Below are positions 23,757-31,538 of a stretch of DNA of 64,000 nt, one piece after another. Source of the stretch: Salinisphaera aquimarina (lineage in GTDB: Bacteria; Pseudomonadota; Gammaproteobacteria; Nevskiales; Salinisphaeraceae); assembly GCF_042643355.1 (NCBI RefSeq), contig NZ_JBHRSS010000001.1, forward strand, positions 620,001 through 684,000. Direction: 5' to 3'. Numbering within the stretch: position 1 is the first letter of the stretch; each line of letters starts with the position of its first letter. Position numbers and translations under genes: made by a program. The notes beneath the pieces are model-generated. The model saw nothing but the letters and a program-made list of their open reading frames with translations, did no database searches and had not been told where the DNA came from.

Positions 23757-25583
23757 TCAAGCCGACGGCGAGGGCGCGCCGCGCAACAGCCACGAGCCGA
23801 GACCGGCTGCGAGCACGCAGGCGACCATGACGCTGACCTTGGCCAGCGCCAGCGGGCCGGAATCGGCGAACGCCGCGTCGGCGATAAAAATCGACATCGT
23901 AAAACCAATGCCGCACAGGGCGCCCGCACCCGCGACCTGGCGCCAGCTGAATTCAGTGGGTTGATCCGCTAGGCCCGCGCGCACCGCCAGCCAGGTCGCC
24001 AGCGTAATGCCCAACGGCTTGCCGATCACCAGGCCCACGATCACACCCAGGCTGACCGGCCGTAAAAAATCGAGGGTGCTCGGCGCCACCGCGATACCGG
24101 CGTTGGCGAGCGCGAACAGCGGTAGTATCAGATAGGAAGACCAGGGCCGCAGATCGCGTTCGAGCCGCTGGGCCGGTGAAAGCAGCCGCCCGACCAGGCT
24201 TTCCAGCGCGCGCACCGTGGCTTGGTAGCGGCTTTGATCGTTGCTCGCCACCGGCGGCGCTTGCAGACTATCAAACAACGCCGTGCTCTGGCTGTGCAGG
24301 CCCGGCGTATTCGGCGGGCTGTGGGTGGGAATGGCGAAAGCCAGCAACACGCCCGCCAGGGTGGTATGCACCCCCGAATACAGCACCGCCAACCACAGGC
24401 CGATGCCCACCAGCGAATAGGGCAGCGGCCGGTAGACCCGCGCGCGGTTGAGCGCCAGCGCCGCGGCAAAACACAGCGCCGCTAACACCAGCCCCGCCAC
24501 CGCGATGTCGGTGGTATAAAACAACGCCAGCACCAGAATGGCACCCACATCATCGGCGATCGCCAGCGTGGCCACGAACACCTTGAGCGCCAGCGGCACC
24601 CTGGGCCCCAGCATCGCCATGATGCCCAGCGCAAAGGCGGTATCGGTGGCCATCGGCACGCCCCAGCCCATGGCGGCCGGCCCACCCCAGTTGAACAACA
24701 GATACAGCACGGCAGGCGCGACCATGCCGCCCGTCGCGGCCGCCAGCGGCAGCGCGGCGCGGCGTGGATCGCTCATCTCGCCGGCGGTGATCTCGCGCTT
24801 GATCTCCAGCGTAACGACGAAGAAGAAAAACACGATCAGGCCGTCGTTGATCCATTGATGCAACGACAGCGGCAGCACGAAACCACCCAGACGTACAGCC
24901 ATCTCAGTATTCCAGAGCGCGGTGTAGCTGGCCGCCCACGGCGAGTTGGCCCAGATCAGCGCCACCACGGCGCCCAGCAGCATCAAAAAGCCTGCTGAGG
25001 CTGATAGACCAGCGAAATCCTCGGCAAACTGCCGGACCCGTCCGCCCAGCGGCCGGCGCATCGTATCCAGCACCGACTCGTCGTCCCAGGGGCCGTCATA
25101 ACGGCGCCCGTCGATGAAAAACGTCGGCGTGACGTGGACGCCGCTGGCCTGCGCGTGATCCAGATCGGCGCGCACCCGCGGTGCGTGGATCTGGTCGTCG
25201 AGCTCGCGCGCGAAGCGTTGCTGATCCAGTCCCAGCGTGGCGGCGGCGTCGACAAGGCTGTCGCGGTCGAGCGCATCCTGATTCGCGAACATATAGTCGT
25301 GCATATCCCAGAACCGGCCTTGGGCGGCGGCCGCTTCGGCGGCTTCGGCGGCCCGCTGGGCGTCGGGATGCAGCCGGGTATTGGGCAAGTGCCGAAAAAC
25401 ATAGCGGACCTGGCCAGGCAGATGTTGCTCGCGTATCCGCCGGATGCCTGCGTGCGCCCGCTGGCAATAGCCGCACTGGTAATCGCCGTACTCCAGCAGG
25501 GTTACGCCGGGGTCATCCGGCCCGTCCATATGGTCGCGTGCGGGATCCACCGGCGGGCTTAGCTGGCTCGGCTGTTCGGGCAT
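23757..25583 (-). CDS. nhaA: DsbA-NhaA fusion Na+/H+ antiporter
   Basis: A 608-residue protein. Residues 1-185 form a DsbA-like thioredoxin domain (LEYGDYQCGYCQRAH with CGYC; HVTPTFFIDGRRYDGPW with the cis-proline). Residues 200-608 are a complete NhaA antiporter of about 12 helices, including the paired aspartates in ATLAIADDVGAILVL and SLHQWINDGLIVFFFFVVTLEIKRE. NhaA exports sodium in exchange for protons. NhaA-thioredoxin fusions are known in actinobacteria and some proteobacteria, more often with the thiol domain at the C-terminus. No signal peptide precedes the DsbA domain, so it should face the cytoplasm. The start MPEQPSQL lacks a strong ribosome site and is the least certain part. Confidence 0.85.
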   Translation of the reverse strand: MPEQPSQLSPPVDPARDHMDGPDDPGVTLLEYGDYQCGYCQRAHAGIRRIREQHLPGQVRYVFRHLPNTRLHPDAQRAAEAAEAAAAQGRFWDMHDYMFANQDALDRDSLVDAAATLGLDQQRFARELDDQIHAPRVRADLDHAQASGVHVTPTFFIDGRRYDGPWDDESVLDTMRRPLGGRVRQFAEDFAGLSASAGFLMLLGAVVALIWANSPWAASYTALWNTEMAVRLGGFVLPLSLHQWINDGLIVFFFFVVTLEIKREITAGEMSDPRRAALPLAAATGGMVAPAVLYLLFNWGGPAAMGWGVPMATDTAFALGIMAMLGPRVPLALKVFVATLAIADDVGAILVLALFYTTDIAVAGLVLAALCFAAALALNRARVYRPLPYSLVGIGLWLAVLYSGVHTTLAGVLLAFAIPTHSPPNTPGLHSQSTALFDSLQAPPVASNDQSRYQATVRALESLVGRLLSPAQRLERDLRPWSSYLILPLFALANAGIAVAPSTLDFLRPVSLGVIVGLVIGKPLGITLATWLAVRAGLADQPTEFSWRQVAGAGALCGIGFTMSIFIADAAFADSGPLALAKVSVMVACVLAAGLGSWLLRGAPSPSA

Positions 25584-25860
25584 ATAACGAAGCGTACCGG
25601 ACCCCAGCCAAAGACGCACACAAAAGCCACCGACAGACCATGGCTTTCGCATAATAATCACGCGCCCTGATGTCATGTGTCTGATCATCAAGCAATCGTG
25701 TCCTTATCCGGAACGCCGTTTTCGTAAGGTTAAAAGCGCCGCAACCGGTTGAGCTTCGTTCGGCCGACGGCGCCGTCGCGCTCTAGCCTTCGGTGCCACT
25801 GATAACCGCACACACGCAGATCAACAGCATCTTTTTCAATCGATAGCGTCGGTTTTCTCG

Positions 25861-26115
25861 ATGCGAATCGTCGATACGGCCAGGCTCTACAACACGGTCA
25901 CCGTGCTGACCCTGAGCGGCGCCGTCGTGGTTTATTACGTGTGCCTTTTGGGTTTGTTCATTCTCGCCGTATCCATCATTGTGCCCTCCAGCTTGCTGGA
26001 AGCGCGGTTGGGACATCCGATCGGGCTAAGCAATTACATCGTGCGTGGACCCGGACAAGTCCAAATCATAGGCCAGAAGTGTCTAATGGACCCGGACAAG
26101 TCCAGGGGTGCGTAG
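25861..26115 (+). pseudogene. Truncated small membrane protein gene
   Basis: The first 60 codons encode a plausible membrane protein start with one long or two short hydrophobic segments (VTVLTLSGAVVVYYVCLLGLFILAVSIIVP) and a conserved-looking tail SSLLEARLGHPIGLSNY. The frame then runs straight into the TGGACCCGGACAAGTCCA repeat at 26045 and its remaining residues look random. It is best read as the N-terminal part of a gene cut by an insertion or deletion. The family is not recognised. Confidence 0.35.
26045..26104. repeat. Paired 18-bp direct repeat at a rearrangement scar
   Basis: TGGACCCGGACAAGTCCA occurs at 26045-26062 and again at 26087-26104. Each copy has complementary ends TGGAC and GTCCA. 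The plus-strand membrane gene loses homology at the left copy and the minus-strand DUF4238 gene loses its C-terminus at the right copy, so the repeats mark the edges of a deleted or excised element. They may be ends of an insertion sequence. Confidence 0.5.
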
Positions 26116-26481
26116 CTTCTGCGCACCTAAGTAGGACAACAGCGACTCCAACTGGTAGTGCATAGCGCGCTCGTCCCCATCGACGAACGCACGAACCGCG
26201 TCAGACCCGTGATTATCGATCTCTTGAAATAAGACGGTTTCGACTTCGTCGTTGATCATCTCGCCAAAGCGAGTGACGTACAGTTCGCTTTCCCAAAAAC
26301 AGGCCTTGGCGGGGCGCATCCGAGGAGCGAAGACAATCGGCGTACCGTCCGGGCGCAGCTGAGGCTCAGAGATGTCGAGCAGCCAGTTCTGGTTCTGACC
26401 TAACTGAAACCCGTTCTGATACCAAACCGGCACGTAGTGGTTTTTACACGAAGGTTTTGGGCGCTTCGGCTTAGATGGCAT
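26083..26481 (-). pseudogene. DUF4238-type protein, C-terminally truncated
   Basis: 132 residues resembling the N-terminal third of DUF4238 proteins: KNHYVPVWYQNGFQLG, then ACFWESELYVTRFGEMINDEVETVLFQEIDNHG and LLSYLGAQKLRTPGL. Full members have about 300 residues; this one ends in the TGGACCCGGACAAGTCCA repeat. DUF4238 proteins are widespread in accessory islands and have no established function. The start is the ATG at 26481 (MPSKPKRPKP). Confidence 0.5.
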
Positions 26482-26639
26482 TAGGTCACGTTCTGCCGCT
26501 CAATTTTCGATGCGGGCTAGTTAAGTTATATCCCGATGCTCTCACGCGAATTAAACCGATAGCAGTCCGCTTTGGGTCGCTACCTGATCACCAGCGATCG
26601 GTCGGATATTGACGGTTCCGTTCAGCAAAAGGAATCGTC

Positions 26640-27281
26640 ATGGAGTATATCGACCAATGGGAAGGCGCTCATTCTAAAGGCCCCATCATTCCGTGGAACA
26701 AAGGCCGCTTAGTCGGCCCGAAACCACCGCTAAAGCTCAAGGAAATCTGGGGCATTCGGGTACGGCTACAGCTTGCGACCCAGACGCGGGGTCTTGCACT
26801 GTTTAATCTCGCTATCGACAGCAAGCTACGCGGGTGTGATCTGGTTAGGCTGAAGGTTCAAGAGGTCGCACACGGTGGTCGCGTACTGTCCCGCACCGCG
26901 ATTGTTCAGCAGAAAACGGGCCGACCTGTACAGTTCGAACTGACAGAGCAAACGCGTACCTCGATCGAAGCATGGATAAGCGCTGTCGCGCTGCGAGCCA
27001 CTGATTATTTGTTTCCGAGCCGGGTGTCGAGTTCTCCACATCTATCCACGCGGCAATACGCGCGAGTCGTTAAATCGTGGGTTGAGAGTATCGGCCTCGA
27101 TCCTCTCGAGTACGGCACGCACTCGATGCGTCGCACGAAAGCGACGCTGATATATAGGCGAACACGCAATTTACGCGCCGTGCAGCTCTTGCTGGGACAT
27201 ACGAAGCTGGAAAGCACGGTGCGCTATCTCGGCATCGAGGTCGATGACGCGCTCGAGATGTCGGAACAGACGGAGGTATGA
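26640..27281 (+). CDS. Short tyrosine recombinase, copy 1
   Basis: A 213-residue tyrosine recombinase, about half the usual integrase length. After a 25-residue lead (HSKGPIIPWNKGRLVGPKPPLKLKEIWGIR split over that region) it goes directly into the catalytic domain: IDSKLRGCDLVRLKVQ (Arg I), IVQQKTGRPV (Lys), THSMRRTKATLIY (H..R), LLLGHTKLESTVRYLG (His and the tyrosine). All catalytic residues are present, but the N-terminal core-binding domain is nearly absent. The start follows AAAGGAATCGTC. It differs from copy 2 at seven positions (for example W8R and A11P). Since it is the only gene of the repeated unit, it most likely moves that unit. Confidence 0.85.
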   Translation: MEYIDQWEGAHSKGPIIPWNKGRLVGPKPPLKLKEIWGIRVRLQLATQTRGLALFNLAIDSKLRGCDLVRLKVQEVAHGGRVLSRTAIVQQKTGRPVQFELTEQTRTSIEAWISAVALRATDYLFPSRVSSSPHLSTRQYARVVKSWVESIGLDPLEYGTHSMRRTKATLIYRRTRNLRAVQLLLGHTKLESTVRYLGIEVDDALEMSEQTEV

Positions 27282-27288
27282 CGTTGGC

Positions 27289-27320
27289 GCCGAACGCGCC
27301 AACTGCGCGGCTCGTTCGGC
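27289..27320 (+). repeat. Hairpin after recombinase gene, copy 1
   Basis: Arms GCCGAACG and CGTTCGGC with an inner GCC/GGC pair around a loop of CAACTGCGC type, 8 nt after the stop codon. In copy 2 (37081-37112) the stem is a perfect 10 bp; the two copies differ inside the stem but still pair. No T-run follows, so it is an unusual terminator or a structured recombination site. Confidence 0.5.
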
Positions 27321-27331
27321 CCTACACGTAT

Positions 27332-27454
27332 CGGCCAGAAGCGGCCGTCGTGATATCAATTCGGGGAGTTTTCTATGACGCAGGAAACTCTAGATGGGTG
27401 CGTTGCTTGATAGCCGCGCATGGTCGAGGTGCCGCGGGGGGGGGGGTGCCCCCC
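27332..27454. repeat. Decayed repeat ending in a G11 run
   Basis: 27332-27433 aligns with 2551-2645 (see there). It is followed by eleven consecutive G (27436-27446), TG, and six C, forming a GCGGGGGG/CCCCCCGC fold-back about 60 bp beyond the hmp stop codon. It could end hmp transcription, but there is no T-run. Long G runs are prone to length change or assembly error. Confidence 0.45.
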
Positions 27455-27516
27455 GCTTCGCAAGCGAACAAAGCCTGTAGTCGCAGAACCAATCGATGAC
27501 TACAAACATGTTCTCA

Positions 27517-28743
27517 TCAGGCGGCGAGTTTTCCGCCGGGACCGAAGAACTCGTAATACACATCCCGTTCGGGTACGCCACGCTCGTGCAGCAAATTATG
27601 GATATGTTCGAGCATTGGTGTGGGACCGCAGAAGTAATAGGCCGCTTCCTGTTCGCCGACCATCTCGTCGAGTAGCGTTGCGTCGATCAGGCCCTCGCTG
27701 TCGTGCAGCCCAACGGCGCGATCGGCCTCGCGAGGCGCGTTGTAGCGCACATGGGCGCTCAGGTTCGGATGCTCGGTCTTCAGCGCCTTCAGTTCGTCCG
27801 AAAAGGCCTGGACGGCGCCGTTGAGCGCGCCTTGAATGAAGATGATCGGACGCGCGCTGTCCGAGTTTTCGAGAGCGGCGTGGAGCATCGAGATCAAGGG
27901 CGTTACCCCCACGCCACCCGCGATGAACACCAGCGCCTTATTATCGTTATCAGGCATTTCGAGCGTGAACTCGCCGCACGGCGGGCTGAGTTCTACTCGA
28001 TCGCCGATATCGATGCGATCGTGCAGATAGTTCGAGAAGATACCGTTCGGTGCCTGCGCTGCGGCTGCGGGTTCGCGCTTGACGCTGATGCGGTAGTAAT
28101 CGCTGCCAGGCGGATTCGAAAGGCTGTAATTGCGCATGACCGCCTGGCCATTCGCGAGAGTCGCACGAATAGTGATGTACTGCCCCGGCGCATGTGCAGC
28201 CAAGGGTTGGCCGTCCAGGGGCTTGAGATAGAACGACGTGATGTTGTCGCTGTTTTTCTCGCGCCGATCAACGACGAACGACTTGAAGCCATGCCAGCCG
28301 TATACGTTGTCCTGGGTGCTGTAGATCTGTTCTTCACGGACGATGAATATGTCCGCCAGCACGGCATAGGCCGCTGCCCAGGCGTCGATGATATCGTCGG
28401 TCGCGGCTTCGCCGAGTACTTCGCGAATCGAGGCCAGAAGATTGTCGCCGACGATCGGGTAGTGCTCGGGCTGTATGTTCAGCGACGCGTGCTTCTGTGC
28501 GATCAGTTCGACGGCGTCGCCGAGCACGGCCGGATTATCGATATGCTGCGCATACGCCAGAATCGCGCCGGCCAAGGCGCGTTGCTGGCTCCCCGAACGC
28601 TGGTGCGCCGGATTGAAATAGTCCCGCACCTCCGGATTGACGCGAAACATCCGTTCGTAGAAATGTCGTGTCAGCGCTTCTCCGTGCGCCTGCAACACCG
28701 GCACCGTCTGTTTGATGATCGTTTTTTGTTGGTCTGTAAGCAC
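27517..28743 (-). CDS. hmp: Flavohemoglobin, nitric oxide dioxygenase
   Basis: A 408-residue flavohemoglobin. The globin domain (residues 1-140) has HFYERMFRVNPEVRDYFNPAHQRSG and the proximal-heme region ELIAQKHASLNIQPEHYPIVG. The FAD domain has MRNYSLSNPPGSDYYRISVKRE, and the NAD domain VFIAGGVGVTPLISML and YFCGPTPML. It converts NO and oxygen to nitrate using NAD(P)H. The GTG at 28743 is preferred, because GGAG lies 7 nt before it and it gives the canonical N-terminus MLTDQQKTI; an ATG nine codons earlier has no such site. It is divergent from nsrR across a promoter with a palindrome, so NO-dependent derepression is expected. Confidence 0.93.
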   Translation of the reverse strand: MLTDQQKTIIKQTVPVLQAHGEALTRHFYERMFRVNPEVRDYFNPAHQRSGSQQRALAGAILAYAQHIDNPAVLGDAVELIAQKHASLNIQPEHYPIVGDNLLASIREVLGEAATDDIIDAWAAAYAVLADIFIVREEQIYSTQDNVYGWHGFKSFVVDRREKNSDNITSFYLKPLDGQPLAAHAPGQYITIRATLANGQAVMRNYSLSNPPGSDYYRISVKREPAAAAQAPNGIFSNYLHDRIDIGDRVELSPPCGEFTLEMPDNDNKALVFIAGGVGVTPLISMLHAALENSDSARPIIFIQGALNGAVQAFSDELKALKTEHPNLSAHVRYNAPREADRAVGLHDSEGLIDATLLDEMVGEQEAAYYFCGPTPMLEHIHNLLHERGVPERDVYYEFFGPGGKLAA

Positions 28744-28784
28744 CGTTTTCTCCAAATAGGTAAGTGACATGCCGATTTATAATT

Positions 28785-28799
28785 GGTATGTTATTTACC
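28785..28799. promoter_or_regulatory. Candidate NsrR operator
   Basis: GGTATGTTATTTACC lies between hmp and nsrR; 11 of 14 paired positions are symmetrical. It is AT-rich and sits 42-56 bp before the hmp start and 23-37 bp before nsrR, a position where a repressor would block both promoters. NsrR sites in other bacteria are similar AT-rich dyads. Confidence 0.5.
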
Positions 28800-28821
28800 G
28801 AATTAAAAAAGTCAAGCAGTC

Positions 28822-29253
28822 ATGCAACTGACAACACATACGGACTACTCCCTGAGGCTGCTGATTTATCTGGCGGTTCGAAACGAGGGCATGCCGGCTA
28901 CGGTTCAGGCCGCGGCCGATCGCTATCGTATTTCTGCGAACCATATGGCGAAGGTGGCCCAGACTCTTGTGCTATATGGCTATATCAACAGCCAAAGAGG
29001 CCGCGGTGGTGGGCTGTCGCTCGCACAACCGGCGAGCCAGATCAATATCGGTGCGGTGGTTCGCCGTACGGAAAATCTCAGGCTGCTTGAATGCTTTGGC
29101 CCGAACTCGACCTGCCCGATCGATCCCGCCTGCCGGTTGAAGAATATTCTGGGCCGCGCGCAGACCGCGTTTCTTGAGGTGCTCGATGAGTATTCGCTGG
29201 ATGCCCTCGTAACCAACGAAGACGAATTACGGATGTTGCTCGGCGGCGCGTAG
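28822..29253 (+). CDS. nsrR: Rrf2-family NO-sensing repressor NsrR
   Basis: A 143-residue Rrf2-type regulator. The winged helix is at the N-terminus (MQLTTHTDYSLRLLIYLAV, then ANHMAKVAQTLVLYGYI and RGRGGGLSLA). The three cysteines of the iron-sulfur cluster are in ECFGPNSTCPIDPACRLKN, with the spacing found in NsrR (C-x5-C-x5-C). NO destroys the cluster and releases DNA. It is divergent from hmp and is followed by AhpD-like, nitronate monooxygenase and DUF488 genes, which together form a nitrosative-stress unit probably under its own control. Confidence 0.9.
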   Translation: MQLTTHTDYSLRLLIYLAVRNEGMPATVQAAADRYRISANHMAKVAQTLVLYGYINSQRGRGGGLSLAQPASQINIGAVVRRTENLRLLECFGPNSTCPIDPACRLKNILGRAQTAFLEVLDEYSLDALVTNEDELRMLLGGA

Positions 29254-29294
29254 GCGCCACGACGGTTTCGATTCACACCAGGCAGGAGCAGACC

Positions 29295-29612
29295 ATGAGC
29301 CAAACACCGGGACAAAAGCGCAAGGAATTGACACCGACTGCCGAGCAGGCGTGGCGAACGTTCAGCAAGGCGGTATTTGCCGAGGGCGAACTCGACGCCA
29401 AGACCAAGCAGCTGATCGCCGTCGCTGTGGCGCACGTTACGCAGTGCCCTTACTGTATCGAAGGGCATGTTCCGGCGGCCAAGCGAGCCGGCGCGACCCA
29501 GGGCCAGGTCATGGAAGCGATCTGGGTGGCCGCAGAGATGCGGGCCGGCGGCGCTGTCGCGCATTCACATCTTGCGCTGGATGCCTATGACAGCGCCCCG
29601 GGTAGCGCATAG
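29295..29612 (+). CDS. AhpD/carboxymuconolactone decarboxylase-family protein
   Basis: A 105-residue all-helical AhpD-like protein. The redox motif is VTQCPYCIEGHVPAAKRAGAT (CPYC followed by EGH), as in AhpD, which shuttles electrons to a peroxiredoxin. An AGGAG-type site (GGCAGGAG) precedes the ATG. It lies 41 bp after nsrR and touches the nitronate monooxygenase gene, whose ATG follows the stop with no gap. A peroxide or peroxynitrite defence role fits the neighbourhood. Confidence 0.88.
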   Translation: MSQTPGQKRKELTPTAEQAWRTFSKAVFAEGELDAKTKQLIAVAVAHVTQCPYCIEGHVPAAKRAGATQGQVMEAIWVAAEMRAGGAVAHSHLALDAYDSAPGSA

Positions 29613-30797
29613 ATGTGCAGCGCCTTGAAAGAACTGTTCGGTATCGAACACCCGATCCTTCTGGCGCCCATGGGCAACGTCTCGGGCGGTGCGTTGGCGG
29701 CTGCGGTGAGCAACGCGGGCGGTCTTGGCCTGATCGGCGCGGGCTACGGCGATGCGGACTGGCTGGATCGCGAATTTCAGAACGCAGGCGAAGCGAGAAT
29801 CGGTGTCGGCTTCATAACCTGGGCGCTGGCGCGCAATCCGGCCCTGCTTGATCTGGCGCTCGCCTACGAGCCCGAGGCGGTGATGTTCTCGTTCGGCGAC
29901 TGCACGCCGTTTCTACCCGCGGTGCGCGAGGCCGGCGCGAAGATCATCTGTCAGGTCCAGACATTGGCGCAGGCGCGTGATGCTGCGGCCGCCGGTGCGG
30001 ATCTGATCGTTGCCCAGGGCACCGAAGCGGGTGGGCACGGCGGAACACGGTCCACATTGACGTTGGTTCCGGCTGTCGTGGACGCCGTGGTGCCAACACC
30101 GGTCGTAGCTGCGGGCGGTATTGCCGACGGGCGCGGGCTGGCTGCCGTATGCATGCTCGGGGCTTCGGGTGCGCTGATTGGCACGCGGTTTTTTGCCAGC
30201 GAAGAGGCGCTGGGCCATGGCAACGCGAAACGCTGCATTGTCGCTAGCCAAGGCGATGCAACAGTAAGAACGCGCGTGTTCGATATTGTGCGCGGCTATC
30301 CTTGGCCGGTGCATATCACCGGTCGCGTACCGATCAACCGCTTCTCGGAGCAGTGGCATGGACGTGAAGATGCGTTGTCCGCCGACCTGGCCCGTCAGCA
30401 GATGCGCTACCGCGAGGCCGAAGCCGCGGGCGATACCGATACCACGGTCGTGTTTGCCGGCGAGGCCGTGGATCTGATCGATACAGTCGAGCCGGCGGCA
30501 GCGATCGTCGCGCGGCTCGCAAGCGAGGCGTACCCAGCTGATGGGCATTCCTTCTACATCCGACGCGAAAATTGGGAGCGTGCGATGAGTCAGAAATTCA
30601 AGGTTGGCGATCATGTGGCGTGGAATTCCGAAGCCGGCCAGGTCAGGGGCTGCATCATCAAGGTCCATACGCAGGATTTCGAATACAAGGGCCATATGCG
30701 GCGTGCGTCTGCCGACGAACCGCAGTATGAGATCGAAAGCGACAAGACCGATCATATCGCGGCCCACAAGGAATCCGCGTTGACCCGGATCGAGTAA
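29613..30797 (+). CDS. Nitronate monooxygenase fused to DUF2945 domain
   Basis: A 394-residue protein. Residues 1-320 are an FMN-dependent nitronate monooxygenase: PILLAPMGNVSGGALAAAVSNAGGLGLIG at the phosphate-binding start, AQGTEAGGHGG, and AAGGIADGRGLAAVCMLGASGALIGTRF. Residues 325-394 are a complete DUF2945 domain (KFKVGDHVAWNSEAGQVRGCIIKVHT, DEPQYEIESDKTDHIAAHKE), normally a separate 70-residue protein. No stop separates them, but a GGGAG site and an ATG at 30585 lie exactly where the separate gene would begin. The product may thus be a fusion, a stand-alone tail protein, or both. The enzyme part oxidises toxic nitronates. Confidence 0.85.
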   Translation: MCSALKELFGIEHPILLAPMGNVSGGALAAAVSNAGGLGLIGAGYGDADWLDREFQNAGEARIGVGFITWALARNPALLDLALAYEPEAVMFSFGDCTPFLPAVREAGAKIICQVQTLAQARDAAAAGADLIVAQGTEAGGHGGTRSTLTLVPAVVDAVVPTPVVAAGGIADGRGLAAVCMLGASGALIGTRFFASEEALGHGNAKRCIVASQGDATVRTRVFDIVRGYPWPVHITGRVPINRFSEQWHGREDALSADLARQQMRYREAEAAGDTDTTVVFAGEAVDLIDTVEPAAAIVARLASEAYPADGHSFYIRRENWERAMSQKFKVGDHVAWNSEAGQVRGCIIKVHTQDFEYKGHMRRASADEPQYEIESDKTDHIAAHKESALTRIE

Positions 30798-30806
30798 AAC
30801 ATCGCC

Positions 30807-31346
30807 GTGTCGAGTTCTGTCTTCTATACCGTCGGTCATTCGACGCGCACGCAGGATGAGTTGATCGACCTGTTGGGCGTGGGCGGCGTCGATCATGTCG
30901 TCGACGTGCGTGCCATGCCGCGTTCGCGCACCAATCCACAGTTCAATCACGATGTCTTCGCGAAAAGACTCGAGGCCTCCGGTATCGGCTATGGCCATAG
31001 TGATGCGCTGGCCGGCCTGCGCAAACGTTCCAAGACGGTCGCCAACGAGATCAACGGCTATTGGCGTAACCGCAGCTTTCATAACTACGCGGATTACGCG
31101 CTGAGCATGTCCTTTCAACAGGCGATCGGTTCATTGATCGAACTGGGCCAACGCCATGTCTGTGCGCTCATGTGTGCGGAAGCCGTATGGTGGCGCTGCC
31201 ATCGACGCATCATTGTCGATCACCTGCTCCATCGCGGCGAGCGCGTCTTTCATCTGATGAGCAAGGATCGTATCCAGCCCGCCGAAATGACGTCTGCCGC
31301 ACGTACCGGCGACAACGGCATGTTGATCTACCCCGCGGCTGAGTGA
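30807..31346 (+). CDS. DUF488-family protein
   Basis: A 179-residue DUF488 protein: FYTVGHSTRTQDELIDLLGVGGVDHVVDVRAMPRSRTNPQFN near the N-terminus and CALMCAEAVWWRCHRRIIVDHLL with the conserved cysteines and histidine. The family is widespread and without a proven activity; it often neighbours stress or DNA-repair genes. The start is a GTG 10 nt after the monooxygenase stop, so it is the last gene of the nsrR-led unit. Confidence 0.85.
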   Translation: MSSSVFYTVGHSTRTQDELIDLLGVGGVDHVVDVRAMPRSRTNPQFNHDVFAKRLEASGIGYGHSDALAGLRKRSKTVANEINGYWRNRSFHNYADYALSMSFQQAIGSLIELGQRHVCALMCAEAVWWRCHRRIIVDHLLHRGERVFHLMSKDRIQPAEMTSAARTGDNGMLIYPAAE

Positions 31347-31469
31347 GTATCGGGCGGTTTCGCTAGTGCGCTAGCTCGGCGATACAGGTACGTAAACACC
31401 TCCAATCTGATAGCCGGACTGGCGTACCGAGCGTTGCGTACGGTCGAATGCCTGCCTACCCTGTGTCGC

Positions 31470-31520
31470 CGAGGCCACGACCTCGCCCAGCCTTGGGTCG
31501 GAAACGATCGGGACGACCCG
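31470..31520 (+). promoter_or_regulatory. Candidate guanidine-II (mini-ykkC) riboswitch
   Basis: Two small hairpins precede the SugE/Gdx gene. The second is CGGG-ACGA-CCCG (31509-31520), an exact ACGR tetraloop hairpin, 8 nt before the AGGAG ribosome site. The first, CGAGG-CCACGA-CCTCG (31470-31485), also puts ACGA against its 3' arm but has two extra C in the loop. The spacing of 23 nt fits. Gdx exporters are classic targets of this RNA. Confidence 0.5.
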
Positions 31521-31538
31521 GCACTGCAGGAGACACGC

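Larger units (their letters stand above)
26565..27346 (+). mobile_element. Small tyrosine-recombinase element, copy 1
   Basis: About 780 bp, nearly identical to 36357-37139, while flanking DNA differs between the two. The left end starts GTCCGCTTTGGGTCGCTACC; the right end is TATCGGCCAGAAGCGGCC. The ends are imperfect inverted repeats and each equals one arm plus the core of the 24-nt palindrome. The only gene is a 213-residue recombinase, followed by a hairpin at 27289-27320. No target-site duplication is obvious. Confidence 0.65.

Noticed and set aside
25783..26016. Minus-strand frame of 77 codons beside the truncated membrane gene
   Set aside because: Gln/His-rich, antisense to a more plausible hydrophobic frame, with no family resemblance.
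28744..28770. ATG nine codons upstream as hmp start
   Set aside because: The GTG at 28743 has GGAG at proper spacing and gives the canonical N-terminus; the ATG has no ribosome site.
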